Shown piece after piece: positions 1-9,516 of a DNA stretch of 64,000 bases. This DNA comes from Woronichinia naegeliana WA131 (GTDB lineage Bacteria; Cyanobacteriota; Cyanobacteriia; Cyanobacteriales; Microcystaceae): the NCBI GenBank assembly GCA_025370055.1, contig CP073041.1, positions 3,782,001 to 3,846,000 on the forward strand, in the 5' to 3' direction. The position numbers were made by a program, and so were the translations under genes. The stretch's first letter is position 1; the number at the start of each line of letters is the position of its first letter. A model generated the notes under the pieces. The model worked only from the letters and a program-made list of their open reading frames with translations. It did not search any database and was not told where the DNA came from.

Positions 1-1449
1 CAAATCACCTCAGTTTCTGAATTAAAAGACGTACAACCTACCGATTGGGCCTATGAAGCTCTCAAAAGTTTAGTGGAACGTTATGGCTGTATTGTCGGTT
101 ATCCCAATCAAACCTTTCGCGGCGTTGCCGAAGGCACACTTCGTGACCGCCCCCTGACTCGCTGGGAATTTGCGGCAGGATTAAATGCCTGTGTGAACAC
201 TTTAGAGCGATTACTTCAGGAAAATGTCGCCGTTCTTCGGGAAGATATTGATAAATTAACCCGCTTAACTAAGGAATTTGAAGCAGAATTAGTTGCTTTA
301 GGAGCGCGAATTGACAACCTAGAAAGTCGTACTGCTTACCTAGAAGATCATCAATTTTCAACAACAGTTAAACTTTCTGGAGATGTTATTTTTGCTTTAA
401 CTGATGCGTTTTAAGGAACCACTGAAGGTAGCAGACCTGTTTTGCAGGATCGCTTACGATTAGTTTTAGAATCTAGTTTTACGGGCAAAGATTTGTTAAC
501 CGTTCGACTGGCAGCAGGGAATGCTAAACGATTTCAATTTCCTGGTTATCCCTTTAATGCAGAGGGCAATCAAACCTTTAATTTACCGCCAGGAAATAAT
601 AGTATTAATTTAGATTGGTTAGCCTACGAATTTCCCATTAATGATAGTCTATATGCTTATATTCCCGCCTATAGTGGTCGTTGGTGGGATTTTGCTCCCG
701 TTTTAAACCCTGTTTTAGGAGGAGGAACTGGTGGTAAAAAGGCTCTCAGTATTTTTGGACAATTTAATCCAATTTACGCGATCGGTGGCGGTTCAGGGAT
801 TGGATTAAACTATAAAATTACCGATCAATTAGTGCTGAGTGGCGGCTATTTTGCAGGGGATGATAGCTCTAGTAGTCCGATTCCAGGCAATGGTTTATTT
901 AACGGTGAATATAGCGCGTTAGGGCAATTAGCCTGGCTACCTGATGATAAGTTTGGGCTGGCGTTTACCTATGTTAATGGCTATCAACCGAATGGCCCTA
1001 TTTTTGACTTTGGCACAGGGGGAACTAAAATCGGGACGGCTCCTGCTAATGCTCCTTTTGCCAGTCTAAATGTCTCAACTAATTCCTACGGAGCATCTAC
1101 GTTTTATCGTTTTAGTCCCGAATTCATTGTTAATGGCTTTTTCGGTTATACCAATGCAAAAAATGCTAAAGGTAGCGGTAATGGAGAGATTTGGTATTAC
1201 GGTCTAGGATTAGGTTTTCCAGACCTATTTAAAGAGGGAAATTTAGGGGGCATTATTGTCGGTGCAGAACCCTACCTAGGAGAAGCTAATCCTAATGATT
1301 TATCCCTCCATGTAGAGGCTTTTTACAAATATCAGGTGACAGATAATATTTCGATTACACCTGGTGTTATTTGGATTACTGCACCGAATCAAAATTCTAA
1401 TAATGTTGATGGTATTATCGGCACAATTAGAACGACTTTTAGTTTTTAA
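1..1449 (+). pseudogene. Iron-uptake/OprB-type porin with SLH domain, split by an in-frame stop; 5' end outside window
   Basis: The frame is open from base 1. It first encodes an SLH-type segment (DVQPTDWAYEAL, then RYGCIVGYPNQTFRG and LTRWEFAAGLNAC), then a coiled coil (about codons 75-115), then the start of the beta-barrel (STTVKLSGDVIFALTDAF). A TAA at 412-414 interrupts it. The same frame continues at 415 (GTTEGSRPVLQDRLRL) through a Gly/Asn-rich outer-membrane barrel to 1449, ending in the C-terminal Phe (TTFSF) typical of outer-membrane proteins. This order matches cyanobacterial porins: SLH binding to peptidoglycan, coiled-coil spacer, barrel passing small solutes or iron. Because both halves share a frame, a single C-to-T change (CAA to TAA) is the simplest explanation; that is inference. 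A TTG at 442 could in principle restart translation, but the product would lack a signal peptide. Confidence 0.85.
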
Positions 1450-1520
1450 ACTCCATCTAACTCGAAATCTATAGTTTTTTGATCTCCCAAGGCGATCCCC
1501 CTAAATCCCCCTTAAAAAGG

Positions 1521-1695
1521 TAGGGCTGATTCATTCTAACAAATCTCAATCAATCAAATCCTTATCTGGCAAGGTTTAAAGGCGATTTCTCAGAATAAAT
1601 ATCTGAAAATTTTTAAAAATACCTTACTTTGCTTACCCCATAAGCGATTGAAGAGAGACAAAAAAGGAATCAAACCAGAGAATGAATCAGCCCTA
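1521..1695. mobile_element. 175-bp MITE with 17-bp perfect inverted repeats and target duplication
   Basis: The ends TAGGGCTGATTCATTCT (1521-1537) and its exact reverse complement (1679-1695) bound 175 bp with no gene. The flanks repeat CCCTTAAAAAGG (1509-1520 and 1696-1707), so the target duplication is 8-12 bp depending on where the inverted repeat is taken to start. The target is a C-rich/G-rich palindromic intergenic repeat (CCCCCTAAATCCCCCTTAAAAAGGGGGACTT-type), which the insertion splits. The rest of the 1450-2015 intergenic stretch shows no other gene. Confidence 0.8.
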
Positions 1696-2015
1696 CCCTT
1701 AAAAAGGGGGACTTGACTCTAAATTTTAAGGGTTCGATCAATTCAAATTATGACCGTTTAAGGTATATAAGCAACTCATCTGGAAAGGGGTTTAAAAATT
1801 TTTCGATGGTGTACAAGTATGGTTAAGGACTGAATAGTGAGTTGTCGTGCCTTTAGATCGCATAGTGATTTTACAAAAAGCCTTGTAACAAGGGACGATC
1901 ATCCCCTTGACTGTTTGCGCTTTAGATGATGAACAACTTGTTAAGTCAATTGCAGGAATATTTTTGGTATAATCAGCCTATAAAAATCCTTGACCAACAC
2001 CAGAGAAAAACAACC

Positions 2016-2594
2016 ATGATTGCTCTCCAAAATTATTTTCCCAACGATGAATATCTACAATGGGAAGAACAGCAAAATGAAAAGCATGAATATGTTAATG
2101 GCGAAATTTATGCTATGGCTGGAGCCAGTGAGAATCATGTTATTATCACTGACAATTTTTCAGCGATCCTTGTGACTCAATTGCGAGGTGGCCAGTGCCG
2201 CTCTTTTTCCTCAGATATGAAAGTTAATATCCTGGAGAAAAGTATTTACTATTATCCCGATCTGCTCGTCACCTGTGATCCACGCGATCGCCAGAATAAA
2301 CAATATAAAAGTTATCCCTGTCTCATTATTGAAGTCTTATCAGAATCAACGGAAGCTAGAGATCGCGGCGCAAAATTTGCCCATTACCAAACCCTAGAAT
2401 CTTTACAGGAATATGTATTAGTCAGTCAATGGGAAAAACGAGTGGAGGTATTTCGCCGCACCGATCGCCAATTTTGGTTATTACAAACCTTGACAGACGA
2501 TGACATTATTGAACTACAAAGTATTAATCTCTCAATTCCTGTGACGGCAATTTACGAGGGAGTGGATTTGTCGCCAGATTTAACCTCTGTCTAA
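2016..2594 (+). CDS. Uma2 family (DUF820) PD-(D/E)xK-like protein
   Basis: The protein of about 192 aa has the hallmarks of the Uma2/DUF820 family, very common in cyanobacteria: WEEQQNEKHEYVNGEIYAM near the N-terminus, a central YYPDLLVTCDPRDR strand and LIIEVLSESTEARDRGAKF with the E-x-L-S-x-S-T motif. The family adopts a restriction-endonuclease-like fold. Its biological role is not established, and the annotation as endonuclease is fold-based. I chose the ATG at 2016 because family members start just before the LQNYFP segment. An in-frame ATG at 1926 would add 30 residues without family resemblance. It appears monocistronic. Confidence 0.8.
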   Translation: MIALQNYFPNDEYLQWEEQQNEKHEYVNGEIYAMAGASENHVIITDNFSAILVTQLRGGQCRSFSSDMKVNILEKSIYYYPDLLVTCDPRDRQNKQYKSYPCLIIEVLSESTEARDRGAKFAHYQTLESLQEYVLVSQWEKRVEVFRRTDRQFWLLQTLTDDDIIELQSINLSIPVTAIYEGVDLSPDLTSV

Positions 2595-2676
2595 TTGCCT
2601 ACAAATAAACTTCAAAACATTTGTAATTGCTTTCTAATTGACGTAAGATCTGGGTTAACTATATTTAAATTTAGTC

Positions 2677-3810
2677 ATGGCCCCATCTCCCCTCGTTGCT
2701 AATCTGACGATTTCTGATACTCCAACTGTGATCGCTATTGTCGGGGCGGGCTATAGTGGGTCGTTAATTGCTACCCATTTGCTGAAAACGGCCACACGAC
2801 CTTTAGTTATTAAACTGATTGAACGGAGCCACGAGATCGGTCGGGGAGTAGCCTACAGCGCACACAATATTGGTCATTTACTCAATGTTTCGGTGGGGAA
2901 CATGAGTGCCTTTCCTGATGATCCTGGACATTTATTGCGCTGGCTGAATTATAACTACACGGAACTGGCTCCCTTTCTGCCCTATGACCTAAATGTGAGC
3001 AGTTTTATCCCTCGTCAAATTTTTGGGCTTTATATCCAATCCATCCTCGAAGAAGCCGAAGCCACTGCCTCTAGTAATGTCCGTTTAGAGCGGATTAGTG
3101 ATGAAGTGGTGGGTATTGAACCCCAAGGTAAAAAGGCTAATGTGGCCCTAGCGAGTGGCAAAATTTTTACGGCAGACAGAGTTGTACTGGCGATCGGTAA
3201 TTCCCCTGCCACTCCCCCCGCTTTAGACAATAATCAAACTAGCTATCTCCGCAATGCCTGGTCAGCCGATGCCCTAACAGATTTAGACCCCGATGCTTCG
3301 GTCTTGTTTATTGGTACGGGTTTAACGATGGTAGATATGTTGGTTTCTCTCAATGCCAGTAACCATCGCGGCAAAATTTATGCAGTTTCACGGCGCGGTC
3401 TCTTTCCCCTCACCCATCAGGCAACCCAGCCCTATCCTCCTTTTCTGACGACCGAAACGACTCCTAAAACGGTACGGGGTTTAGTGCGACGACTACGCCA
3501 AGAAGTCCGAACCGCCCAAACTCAAGGTTACGATTGGCGATCGGTGGTGGATTCTCTGCGTCCCATCACTCAGCGACTCTGGAGCCAGTTAACCAAGTCT
3601 GAACAGCAAAAATTTCTACGCTGTCTGACTCCCTATTGGGATGTGCATCGTCATCGGATCGCGCCTGAGATTGGGGCGATCGTACAAGATTTTTTGGATT
3701 CGGGACAATTAACGGTTACGGCCGCTCGTATTCAGAACTATCAAGCCACTGCTGAGGGCAGGTACTTTGTACGATACGGTGACACAACGCCTATTTACTT
3801 TGCCCGATGA
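2677..3810 (+). pseudogene. FAD/NAD(P)-binding oxidoreductase (NAD_binding_9 type), C-terminus deleted
   Basis: The N-terminal Rossmann fold is clear (IVGAGYSGSLIATHLL, residues about 19-34). It is followed by ERSHEIGRGVAYS, HLLNVSVGNMSAF and a second nucleotide motif, FIGTGLTMVDMLVSL. These mark the FAD-NAD(P)-binding family related to hydroxyacylglutathione/amine monooxygenase-like flavoproteins; the substrate is unknown. Homologous resemblance stops near ATAEG (about base 3755). The last 17 or so codons read out of frame into the metallo-beta-lactamase fragment that follows, so the real C-terminus (roughly 100 residues by family length) is gone. The ATG at 2677 has no obvious Shine-Dalgarno sequence. 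It is probably non-functional. Confidence 0.75.
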
Positions 3811-4120
3811 AACGTTAGTTTATCCCGCCCACGATTACCAAGGCCGTACTGTTTCTACCATTGACGAAGAAAAACGGGTTAATGCTCGATTCGGCGATCG
3901 CAGCCGTGAACAATTTATTACGATCATGAATAATCTGGGCTTAAGCTATCCTAAAAAGATTAACCAAGCGGTTCCAGCTAATCAATATTGTGGTGATTTT
4001 ATTCCAGAAATTAACATTGTAGAACAAGCCGAAAGTTTAGCAGAAGAGGAAAAAGTGAAGGGTAACGTTGCTACTAATGAACAAATTTATGATGATGCCT
4101 ATCTAGGAATGTATATTTAA
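3767..4120 (+). pseudogene. C-terminal fragment of ETHE1-like metallo-beta-lactamase hydrolase (sulfur dioxygenase type)
   Basis: The segment QRLFTLPDETLVYPAHDYQ, then STIDEEKRVNARFG, then QFITIMNNLGLSYPKKI and AVPANQYCG is characteristic of the C-terminal half of ETHE1/persulfide-dioxygenase-type MBL-fold proteins; the AHDY histidine is a metal ligand. The N-terminal half with the HxHxDH motif is absent. The frame continues upstream directly into the end of the FAD protein without a genuine start; the TTG at 3767 lies inside the domain. The adjacent downstream TauE/SafE gene fits a sulfur-metabolism context (persulfide oxidation and sulfite export), which is inference from neighbourhood. Confidence 0.75.
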
Positions 4121-4160
4121 TTTTTTTGGTTTTGATTAATCTTAAATTCTTTATTTAAGC

Positions 4161-4907
4161 GTGTCAACTCTTCAGTTAACTATTCTCATAACCGTTTTTT
4201 TTGTAACTAGCATTATCAGTGTAATTACAGGTAGCACATCTTTAATTACCATACCGATTATGTTGCAAATTGGCATTGAGCCACACACAGCTTTAGCAAC
4301 CAATATGATGGCTCTAACTTTTATGAGTATCGGAGCGACCTTACCTTTTCTTAAACAAAAAACAATTAATCTGAGTCGTTTACCTGGTCTAATTACTCTA
4401 ACTTTAATGGGTTCAGGAATTGGGGCAGGATTATTATTGATAGTGCCATCTCAAGCTTTACCAAAATTGGTTTCGATCTTTATGATTGTCGTCGTGATTT
4501 TTTCTTTTTTTAATTATCAGGCAGGGGTTATTCCCGAAGAGAAACCATCAAGTATTAATCGAATTACAGGATATTTTGCAACATTTATATTGGGTATGTA
4601 TGGCGGTTTTTTTAGTGGTGGCTATGTGACAATGTTGACGGCAGCCTATGTGGGATTTTTTCGGATGATCTATGTAGAGGCGATCGCCACCACAAAACTT
4701 GTGAATGTTTTTTCTTCTTTGGTTGCGACGACTATTTTTGCCTTAAATGGAATTATTGATCATCTCCTGGGAATCATTCTTAGTATTATAATGTTTCTTG
4801 GGGGAATAATCGGCTCAAAGATTGCTCTCAAGATTAATAATCTTTGGTTACGACGTATCTTTTTAATAACAGTTATTACTCTTGCCTTTAAGACGATGAC
4901 AGGTTAG
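4161..4907 (+). CDS. TauE/SafE family sulfite exporter-like permease
   Basis: A 248-residue hydrophobic protein with about eight membrane segments and the TauE/SafE pattern: GSTSLITIPIMLQIGIEPHTALATNMMAL in the N-terminal half and GMYGGFFSGGYVTMLTAAYV with TTKLVNVFSSLVATTIF in the second half, an inverted duplication typical of the family. Proteins of this family export sulfite, sulfoacetate or related organosulfur anions across the inner membrane. The start is GTG at 4161, 40 bp after the ETHE1-like fragment. The neighbourhood suggests the pair once formed a sulfur-oxidation unit. Confidence 0.85.
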   Translation: MSTLQLTILITVFFVTSIISVITGSTSLITIPIMLQIGIEPHTALATNMMALTFMSIGATLPFLKQKTINLSRLPGLITLTLMGSGIGAGLLLIVPSQALPKLVSIFMIVVVIFSFFNYQAGVIPEEKPSSINRITGYFATFILGMYGGFFSGGYVTMLTAAYVGFFRMIYVEAIATTKLVNVFSSLVATTIFALNGIIDHLLGIILSIIMFLGGIIGSKIALKINNLWLRRIFLITVITLAFKTMTG

Positions 4908-5059
4908 GATTACTTAATTTTAATCCTCAAAACTGTATTTTTTCTAGGATACAACAATGCAGCCCACTCTATAATAGATAGGAAGGCTTGCTTGTAAGAA
5001 TATCAATCAGGCAACCTCAAGCATTATCTCAAGCGACTTAATAATGGAGTTTAAAGCCT

Positions 5060-5680
5060 ATGCCGTTTAACAACTACAAAAGTATTGCTAATGTTCTGAC
5101 TGAATTTCCTTTGACTTATCAAGAAAAAGAATTTATTTCCTCAAACTCAGTCGTTACCCCTGAAATTAATCCTTACTTTCTGGAACGATTACAATTAGTG
5201 CTTCAAGAAGGGGTAGTTTTTAATTCGGAATATGCTATTTGTGAAAATGTTATTGCACCTATATTGGTAGAAATTTGGTTACAGTATCGAGATAAATTAC
5301 AACTCTGGAGCCATCAACCCCTTAATTTTGATGAAAAACTGTCGGGAGTACCAGACTATTTAGTTGCTCGGCGATCGCCTAGGGGAAAAGTAATCTTAGA
5401 CCATCCCTATTTAGTATTGGTAGAAGCGAAAAAAGATAACTTTGAAGAAGGGTGGGGACAATGCCTAGCCGAATTGATTGCTGCCCAAAAATTAAATGAC
5501 GATCCGAGTAATGCCGTATTTGGTATTGTTTCTAACGGTAAACTGTGGGAATTTGGTAAATTAAAAAATGATATTTTCACCAAAAATATTCGATATTATA
5601 CCCTAGAAAATCTATCAATTTTAATGAACGCGCTTCACTTCATTTTCACAGAAAGTATTAATCAAATAATGGAAGTATAG
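5060..5680 (+). CDS. Hypothetical protein with PD-(D/E)xK nuclease-like core
   Basis: A 206-aa soluble protein. The central stretch has a recognisable nuclease-like motif set: GVPDYLVARR (P98-D99) followed after about 20 residues by LVLVEAKKDNFEEGWGQ (E122-A-K124), then a helix LAELIAAQKL and AVFGIVSNGKLWEFGKL. This resembles the N-terminal domain of type I restriction R subunits and many stand-alone cyanobacterial homologues. No helicase domain or methylase is nearby, so there is no evidence for a complete restriction system. The ATG at 5060 follows a GGAG about 10 nt upstream. Confidence 0.6.
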   Translation: MPFNNYKSIANVLTEFPLTYQEKEFISSNSVVTPEINPYFLERLQLVLQEGVVFNSEYAICENVIAPILVEIWLQYRDKLQLWSHQPLNFDEKLSGVPDYLVARRSPRGKVILDHPYLVLVEAKKDNFEEGWGQCLAELIAAQKLNDDPSNAVFGIVSNGKLWEFGKLKNDIFTKNIRYYTLENLSILMNALHFIFTESINQIMEV

Positions 5681-5840
5681 CTAGTTAAAAAAACAAAAGT
5701 TTTGATCTAAAAAAAGGCTCATTACTCGTTATTTTTAAGAACAGATAAAAAGTCTTTTGTTCATTGCTCACTTAGAAAGAGGGTTCATCGGTAGTTACTA
5801 TGCTAAGTCATTTTATCAATTCCTAAACTCCTTGTTCTAT

Positions 5841-7442
5841 CTGACTTTTCCCGTTAAGTGCGGATTGCAAGCTGCCAGCCTTGGCAAAGGTCATGCAACT
5901 TCAACCAACCGCGCCAAAGGACTTGGATACCGAGAGGAGTTTTACGACGATGTTCAAGATAACCACCAAGAAAAGCAACAGACTCGACAGCCCAAGCAAC
6001 AGTCAAAATAGGGGGAAGTTTTTGAGAGGCGGCTGCTTTTAACACCTGAAGTTGAAGAGGATTAAGAATTTCAATCGCGAGAGCATCGGGCTGGGTACGA
6101 TGAAGATAAGTAACGTGTAAAAGTTCAACAGCAATGACACTTAAAAAACCCAAAAGAGTTTTCATTCCATCAGAGGCAAGTCGATAACGCTCACTCTGAC
6201 AACCAGACTTAAGGACTTTATGAAATTCTTCAACCCGCCATCGGTAGGTGTACCAACGAAGAATAGTGACAGCCATCTCAATAGTCTCAACAACTTCTGT
6301 AGTCAGAAGCATCCAAGATAAAGGAGTTTCGCCTTCGGGACAATCGATTTCTGTCGCATAAACAGCATAGACATTCAACGGGTCACGATTATCAAAACGA
6401 TAGGGAGTTCGTAGATTAACTGAGCAAAATCGGACGGCAAGCTTAACCTTCCGTGCTTTTCTTTTTCCTGTACTCGGAATCTCGATTTCTTGATGAAAAC
6501 GAATCGGTTCTGATTCCAAATGTTGCCAAAGTCGTTCACTATTTTTGTCTAAACTACGATTATGAGACGCTCTGACCAGCACTCCTGTATGCTTGAGTTG
6601 ACGCACTGAGTCAAAGACTTCTGAAACATCTCCTTCTCTGTCAAATACATGAATTACCCTCGTTGAACTTTCTACCTGTTTCTCACAGGTGTTTAGAGCC
6701 TCTACCCATTTGTAGGATTCTTTTTCCTCAAATGGTCTTTGACGAGCTGCTTTTCTTTGTTCTTTCTGTCTTTCTTTTTTCTGCTTCGCCGTTTCATCTG
6801 TTGGGGGCTTTTCTTTTACCTCCCTATTCCACAGTTTTTGCCATAATAAACCTAATACTTGTCCTTTTTCTGGCTCAATTGCTAAAGCACTATGCAGTAT
6901 TAATCCATTCCCTCCTTTTCCAGTCGGCCCATACCCTTCCCTTTTTTCCTTGATATTGCGATAATCTAAGAAGGTCGTATCTCCGACTGATAGCATTATC
7001 TTATATTCTTCTACGGCGTCAGTTGTCATTTCACAGTGCGGCTCTATTATCTTGACAAAGTCTGTTTTCGGATTCCCAAAAATTCATAGGCCCTCTTTAA
7101 CTCGTTTCCTCCCTTAAACACTTCTGATAAGGCTTTTCCAAACCCCTCACTTAACTTTTTCCCAATCGAGAAGGCACGATTGTTTAGCCTCTCGTCTCCC
7201 AATTCACAACTGGCAAAGTTTTTTGTCCACCATTCCAACATTTTTTGACCTGCCCTTTAAGATTTTCTCCATTTTACAGTCTCATACTCCCTTCATCCTT
7301 TGTTTTTGAAATTTGAACGATAAGCGGGATGATGGCTTCAGAATATTTTTTTCCTGTCAAGAGAATCATTACTCAAACCCTTGCCAGATAAAGCCTCTAG
7401 AAGTTTGCATTGCTGGATTTTGGACTTAACGGGAAAAGTCAG
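5841..7442 (-). mobile_element. IS4/IS50-like insertion sequence, copy 1 (1602 bp), intact ends
   Basis: The ends are CTGACTTTTCCCGTTAAGT (5841-5859) and its perfect 19-bp inverse ending at 7442. A 10-bp target duplication CTTGTTCTAT flanks it (5831-5840 and 7443-7452), so this is a complete, simple insertion. The same 1602-bp element occurs twice more at 8134-12882 and 9504-12640. It carries one transposase gene on the minus strand, apparently in two frames. Confidence 0.95.
5854..7241 (-). CDS. IS4 family (Tn5/IS50-like) transposase, two overlapping frames
   Basis: Starting at 7241, the first frame gives the Tn5-type DNA-binding segment (MLEWWTKNFASCELGDERL, then GGNELKRAYEFLG) and stops at 7047. 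The catalytic part lies in the -1 frame and runs to 5854, with its first ATG at 7029. It contains the DDE core: D in SVGDTTFLDYR, D in HVFDREGDVSEVF, and the IS4 signature Y-x2-R-x3-E-x6-K in YTYRWRVEEFHKVLK. Joining the frames around GAATTTTTGGGAATCCGAAAAC gives a collinear transposase of about 460 aa. The same junction occurs in all three copies, so it is either programmed -1 frameshifting or an inherited lesion. Compared with the other copies this one has DAVEEY instead of AAVEEY. Confidence 0.85.
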
Positions 7443-7563
7443 CTTGTTCTATAAGGCTTTCAGTTAAAACCCATATTTCGTACTGATTTTGAAAAAATAA
7501 AAATAAAGTGAGAAAGGGTAACGGAATAGTTAAAATCAAATAAGCGAATAAACCTCAAGAGAA

Positions 7564-7611
7564 AATGACTAAGTTAAGCGTTAAAAATCTAGACCATTTA
7601 GGGATAATCGC
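7564..7611 (+). pseudogene. N-terminal stub of IS1634/DUF4277-type transposase
   Basis: The ATG at 7564 encodes MTKLSVKNLDHLGIIA before the frame runs into the inverted repeat at 7612. The VKNLDHLGIIAG-like beginning is characteristic of DUF4277-containing IS1634-type transposases. Only about 16 codons remain, cut by the following MITE. Too short for certainty. Confidence 0.45.
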
Positions 7612-7875
7612 CAGCAATTCCAAATTCAGAATGTAGCTAAAGATACAAAATCCCTGAAGTGCTTACGGTCAAGGGGTTTAATGCCAATATTTAGAATCAA
7701 TGTAATGCTCTATTTAGTGATTGATCAAGTTTGTTTGCAGGTTACTGACTCTCTAAGAGACCGAGATTCGAGGAGGGAATGCAAAAAAACTCAGAGATTA
7801 GGTTAATATCTCTCATATCCATAAAAACAAGATCGTGTCTGTATCCTATGTTACCGTTTGAATTTGGAATTGCTG
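7612..7875. mobile_element. 264-bp MITE-like derivative sharing ends with the 1526-bp IS at 10758-12283
   Basis: The left end CAGCAATTCCAAATTCA (7612-7628) and its inverse ending at 7875 are the same terminal repeats as those of the IS at 10758-12283, including the neighbouring bases GAATGTAG. The 264-bp interior has no transposase coding. No clear target duplication is visible at its borders. Bases 7876-8072 beyond it show no recognisable gene. Confidence 0.7.
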
Positions 7876-8072
7876 AAAGTCCACCCAGTCTGCTTTTGCC
7901 TAAATTCCTTGCCGCTAAACTTGCCTCTTCCCCAATACGTGATATGCTTACTTTGTCCTCATAGTCATTACCTTATCTGGCATCCATAAACTTCGCACTG
8001 TCCAGTTAGCAGCGTGAACACTGTATTTTGGGAAATATTGGTTAAGTTTATAGAATAGAAATAAAAACAGCT

Positions 8073-8133
8073 ATGAAGGAAGAAGCACTATTTAACCAAG
8101 CAAAGATTTGTCTAGATCAAGGCAATTATGAAC
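8073..8133 (+). pseudogene. 5' end of TPR/SPINDLY glycosyltransferase gene, cut off by nested IS
   Basis: The ATG at 8073 encodes MKEEALFNQAKICLDQGNYE, the first half of a TPR helix pair, up to the target duplication AATTATGAAC (8124-8133). The IS nest begins at 8134. Removing 8134-12892 (the nest plus the second target copy) joins GAA-C with AG-GCG and restores NYEQAIALLGQCIEAN in frame. The upstream bases show no strong ribosome-binding site. Confidence 0.9.
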
Positions 8134-8146
8134 CTGACTTTTCCCG

Positions 8147-9322
8147 TTAAGTGCGGATTGCAAGCTGCCAGCCTTGGCAAAGGTCATGCAACTTCAACCA
8201 ACCGCGCCAAAGGACTTGGATACCGAGAGGAGTTTTACGACGATGTTCAAGATAACCACCAAGAAAAGCAACAGACTCGACAGCCCAAGCAACAGTCAAA
8301 ATAGGGGGAAGTTTTTGAGAGGCGGCTGCTTTTAACACCTGAAGTTGAAGAGGATTAAGAATTTCAATCGCGAGAGCATCGGGCTGGGTACGATGAAGAT
8401 AAGTAACGTGTAAAAGTTCAACAGCAATGACACTTAAAAAACCCAAAAGAGTTTTCATTCCATCAGAGGCAAGTCGATAACGCTCACTCTGACAACCAGA
8501 CTTAAGGACTTTATGAAATTCTTCAACCCGCCATCGGTAGATGTACCAACGAAGAATAGTGACAGCCATCTCAATAGTCTCAACAACTTCTGTAGTCAGA
8601 AGCATCCAAGATAAAGGAGTTTCGCCTTCGGGACAATCGATTTCTGTCGCATAAACAGCATAGACATTCAACGGGTCACGATTATCAAAACGATAGGGAG
8701 TTCGTAGATTAACTGAGCAAAATCGGACGGCAAGCTTAACCTTCCGTGCTTTTCTTTTTCCTGTACTCGGAATCTCGATTTCTTGATGAAAACGAATCGG
8801 TTCTGATTCCAAATGTTGCCAAAGTCGTTCACTATTTTTGTCTAAACTACGATTATGAGACGCTCTGACCAGCACTCCTGTATGCTTGAGTTGACGCACT
8901 GAGTCAAAGACTTCTGAAACATCTCCTTCTCTGTCAAATACATGAATTACCCTCGTTGAACTTTCTACCTGTTTCTCACAGGTGTTTAGAGCCTCTACCC
9001 ATTTGTAGGATTCTTTTTCCTCAAATGGTCTTTGACGAGCTGCTTTTCTTTGTTCTTTCTGTCTTTCTTTTTTCTGCTTCGCCGTTTCATCTGTTGGGGG
9101 CTTTTCTTTTACCTCCCTATTCCACAGTTTTTGCCATAATAAACCTAATACTTGTCCTTTTTCTGGCTCAATTGCTAAAGCACTATGCAGTATTAATCCA
9201 TTCCCTCCTTTTCCAGTCGGCCCATACCCTTCCCTTTTTTCCTTGATATTGCGATAATCTAAGAAGGTCGTATCTCCGACTGATAGCATTATCTTATATT
9301 CTTCTACGGCGGCAGTTGTCAT
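8147..9322 (-). pseudogene. IS4-like transposase of copy 2, catalytic part (N-terminus separated by nested IS)
   Basis: This is the 391-codon catalytic frame of the IS50-like transposase, with the DDE residues as in copy 1. Its N-terminal DNA-binding part is broken by insertion of copy 3 at 9503/9504; the first codons (MLEWWTKNFASCE, from 12681 downward) lie beyond the insertion at 12651-12681. Without excision no continuous product is possible, so this copy is inactive. Confidence 0.9.
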
Positions 9323-9516
9323 TTCACAGTGCGGCTCTATTATCTTGACAAAGTCTGTTTTCGGATTCCCAAAAATTCATAGGCCCTCTTTAACTCGTTT
9401 CCTCCCTTAAACACTTCTGATAAGGCTTTTCCAAACCCCTCACTTAACTTTTTCCCAATCGAGAAGGCACGATTGTTTAGCCTCTCGTCTCCCAATTCAC
9501 AACCTGACTTTTCCCG

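Noticed and set aside
5060-5680. Complete type I restriction system
   Set aside because: Only a nuclease-like domain is present; no helicase, methylase or specificity gene nearby.
5757-6011. Plus-strand frame of 84 codons
   Set aside because: It runs over the IS end antisense to the transposase; low-complexity Gln/Lys tail; no start signal.
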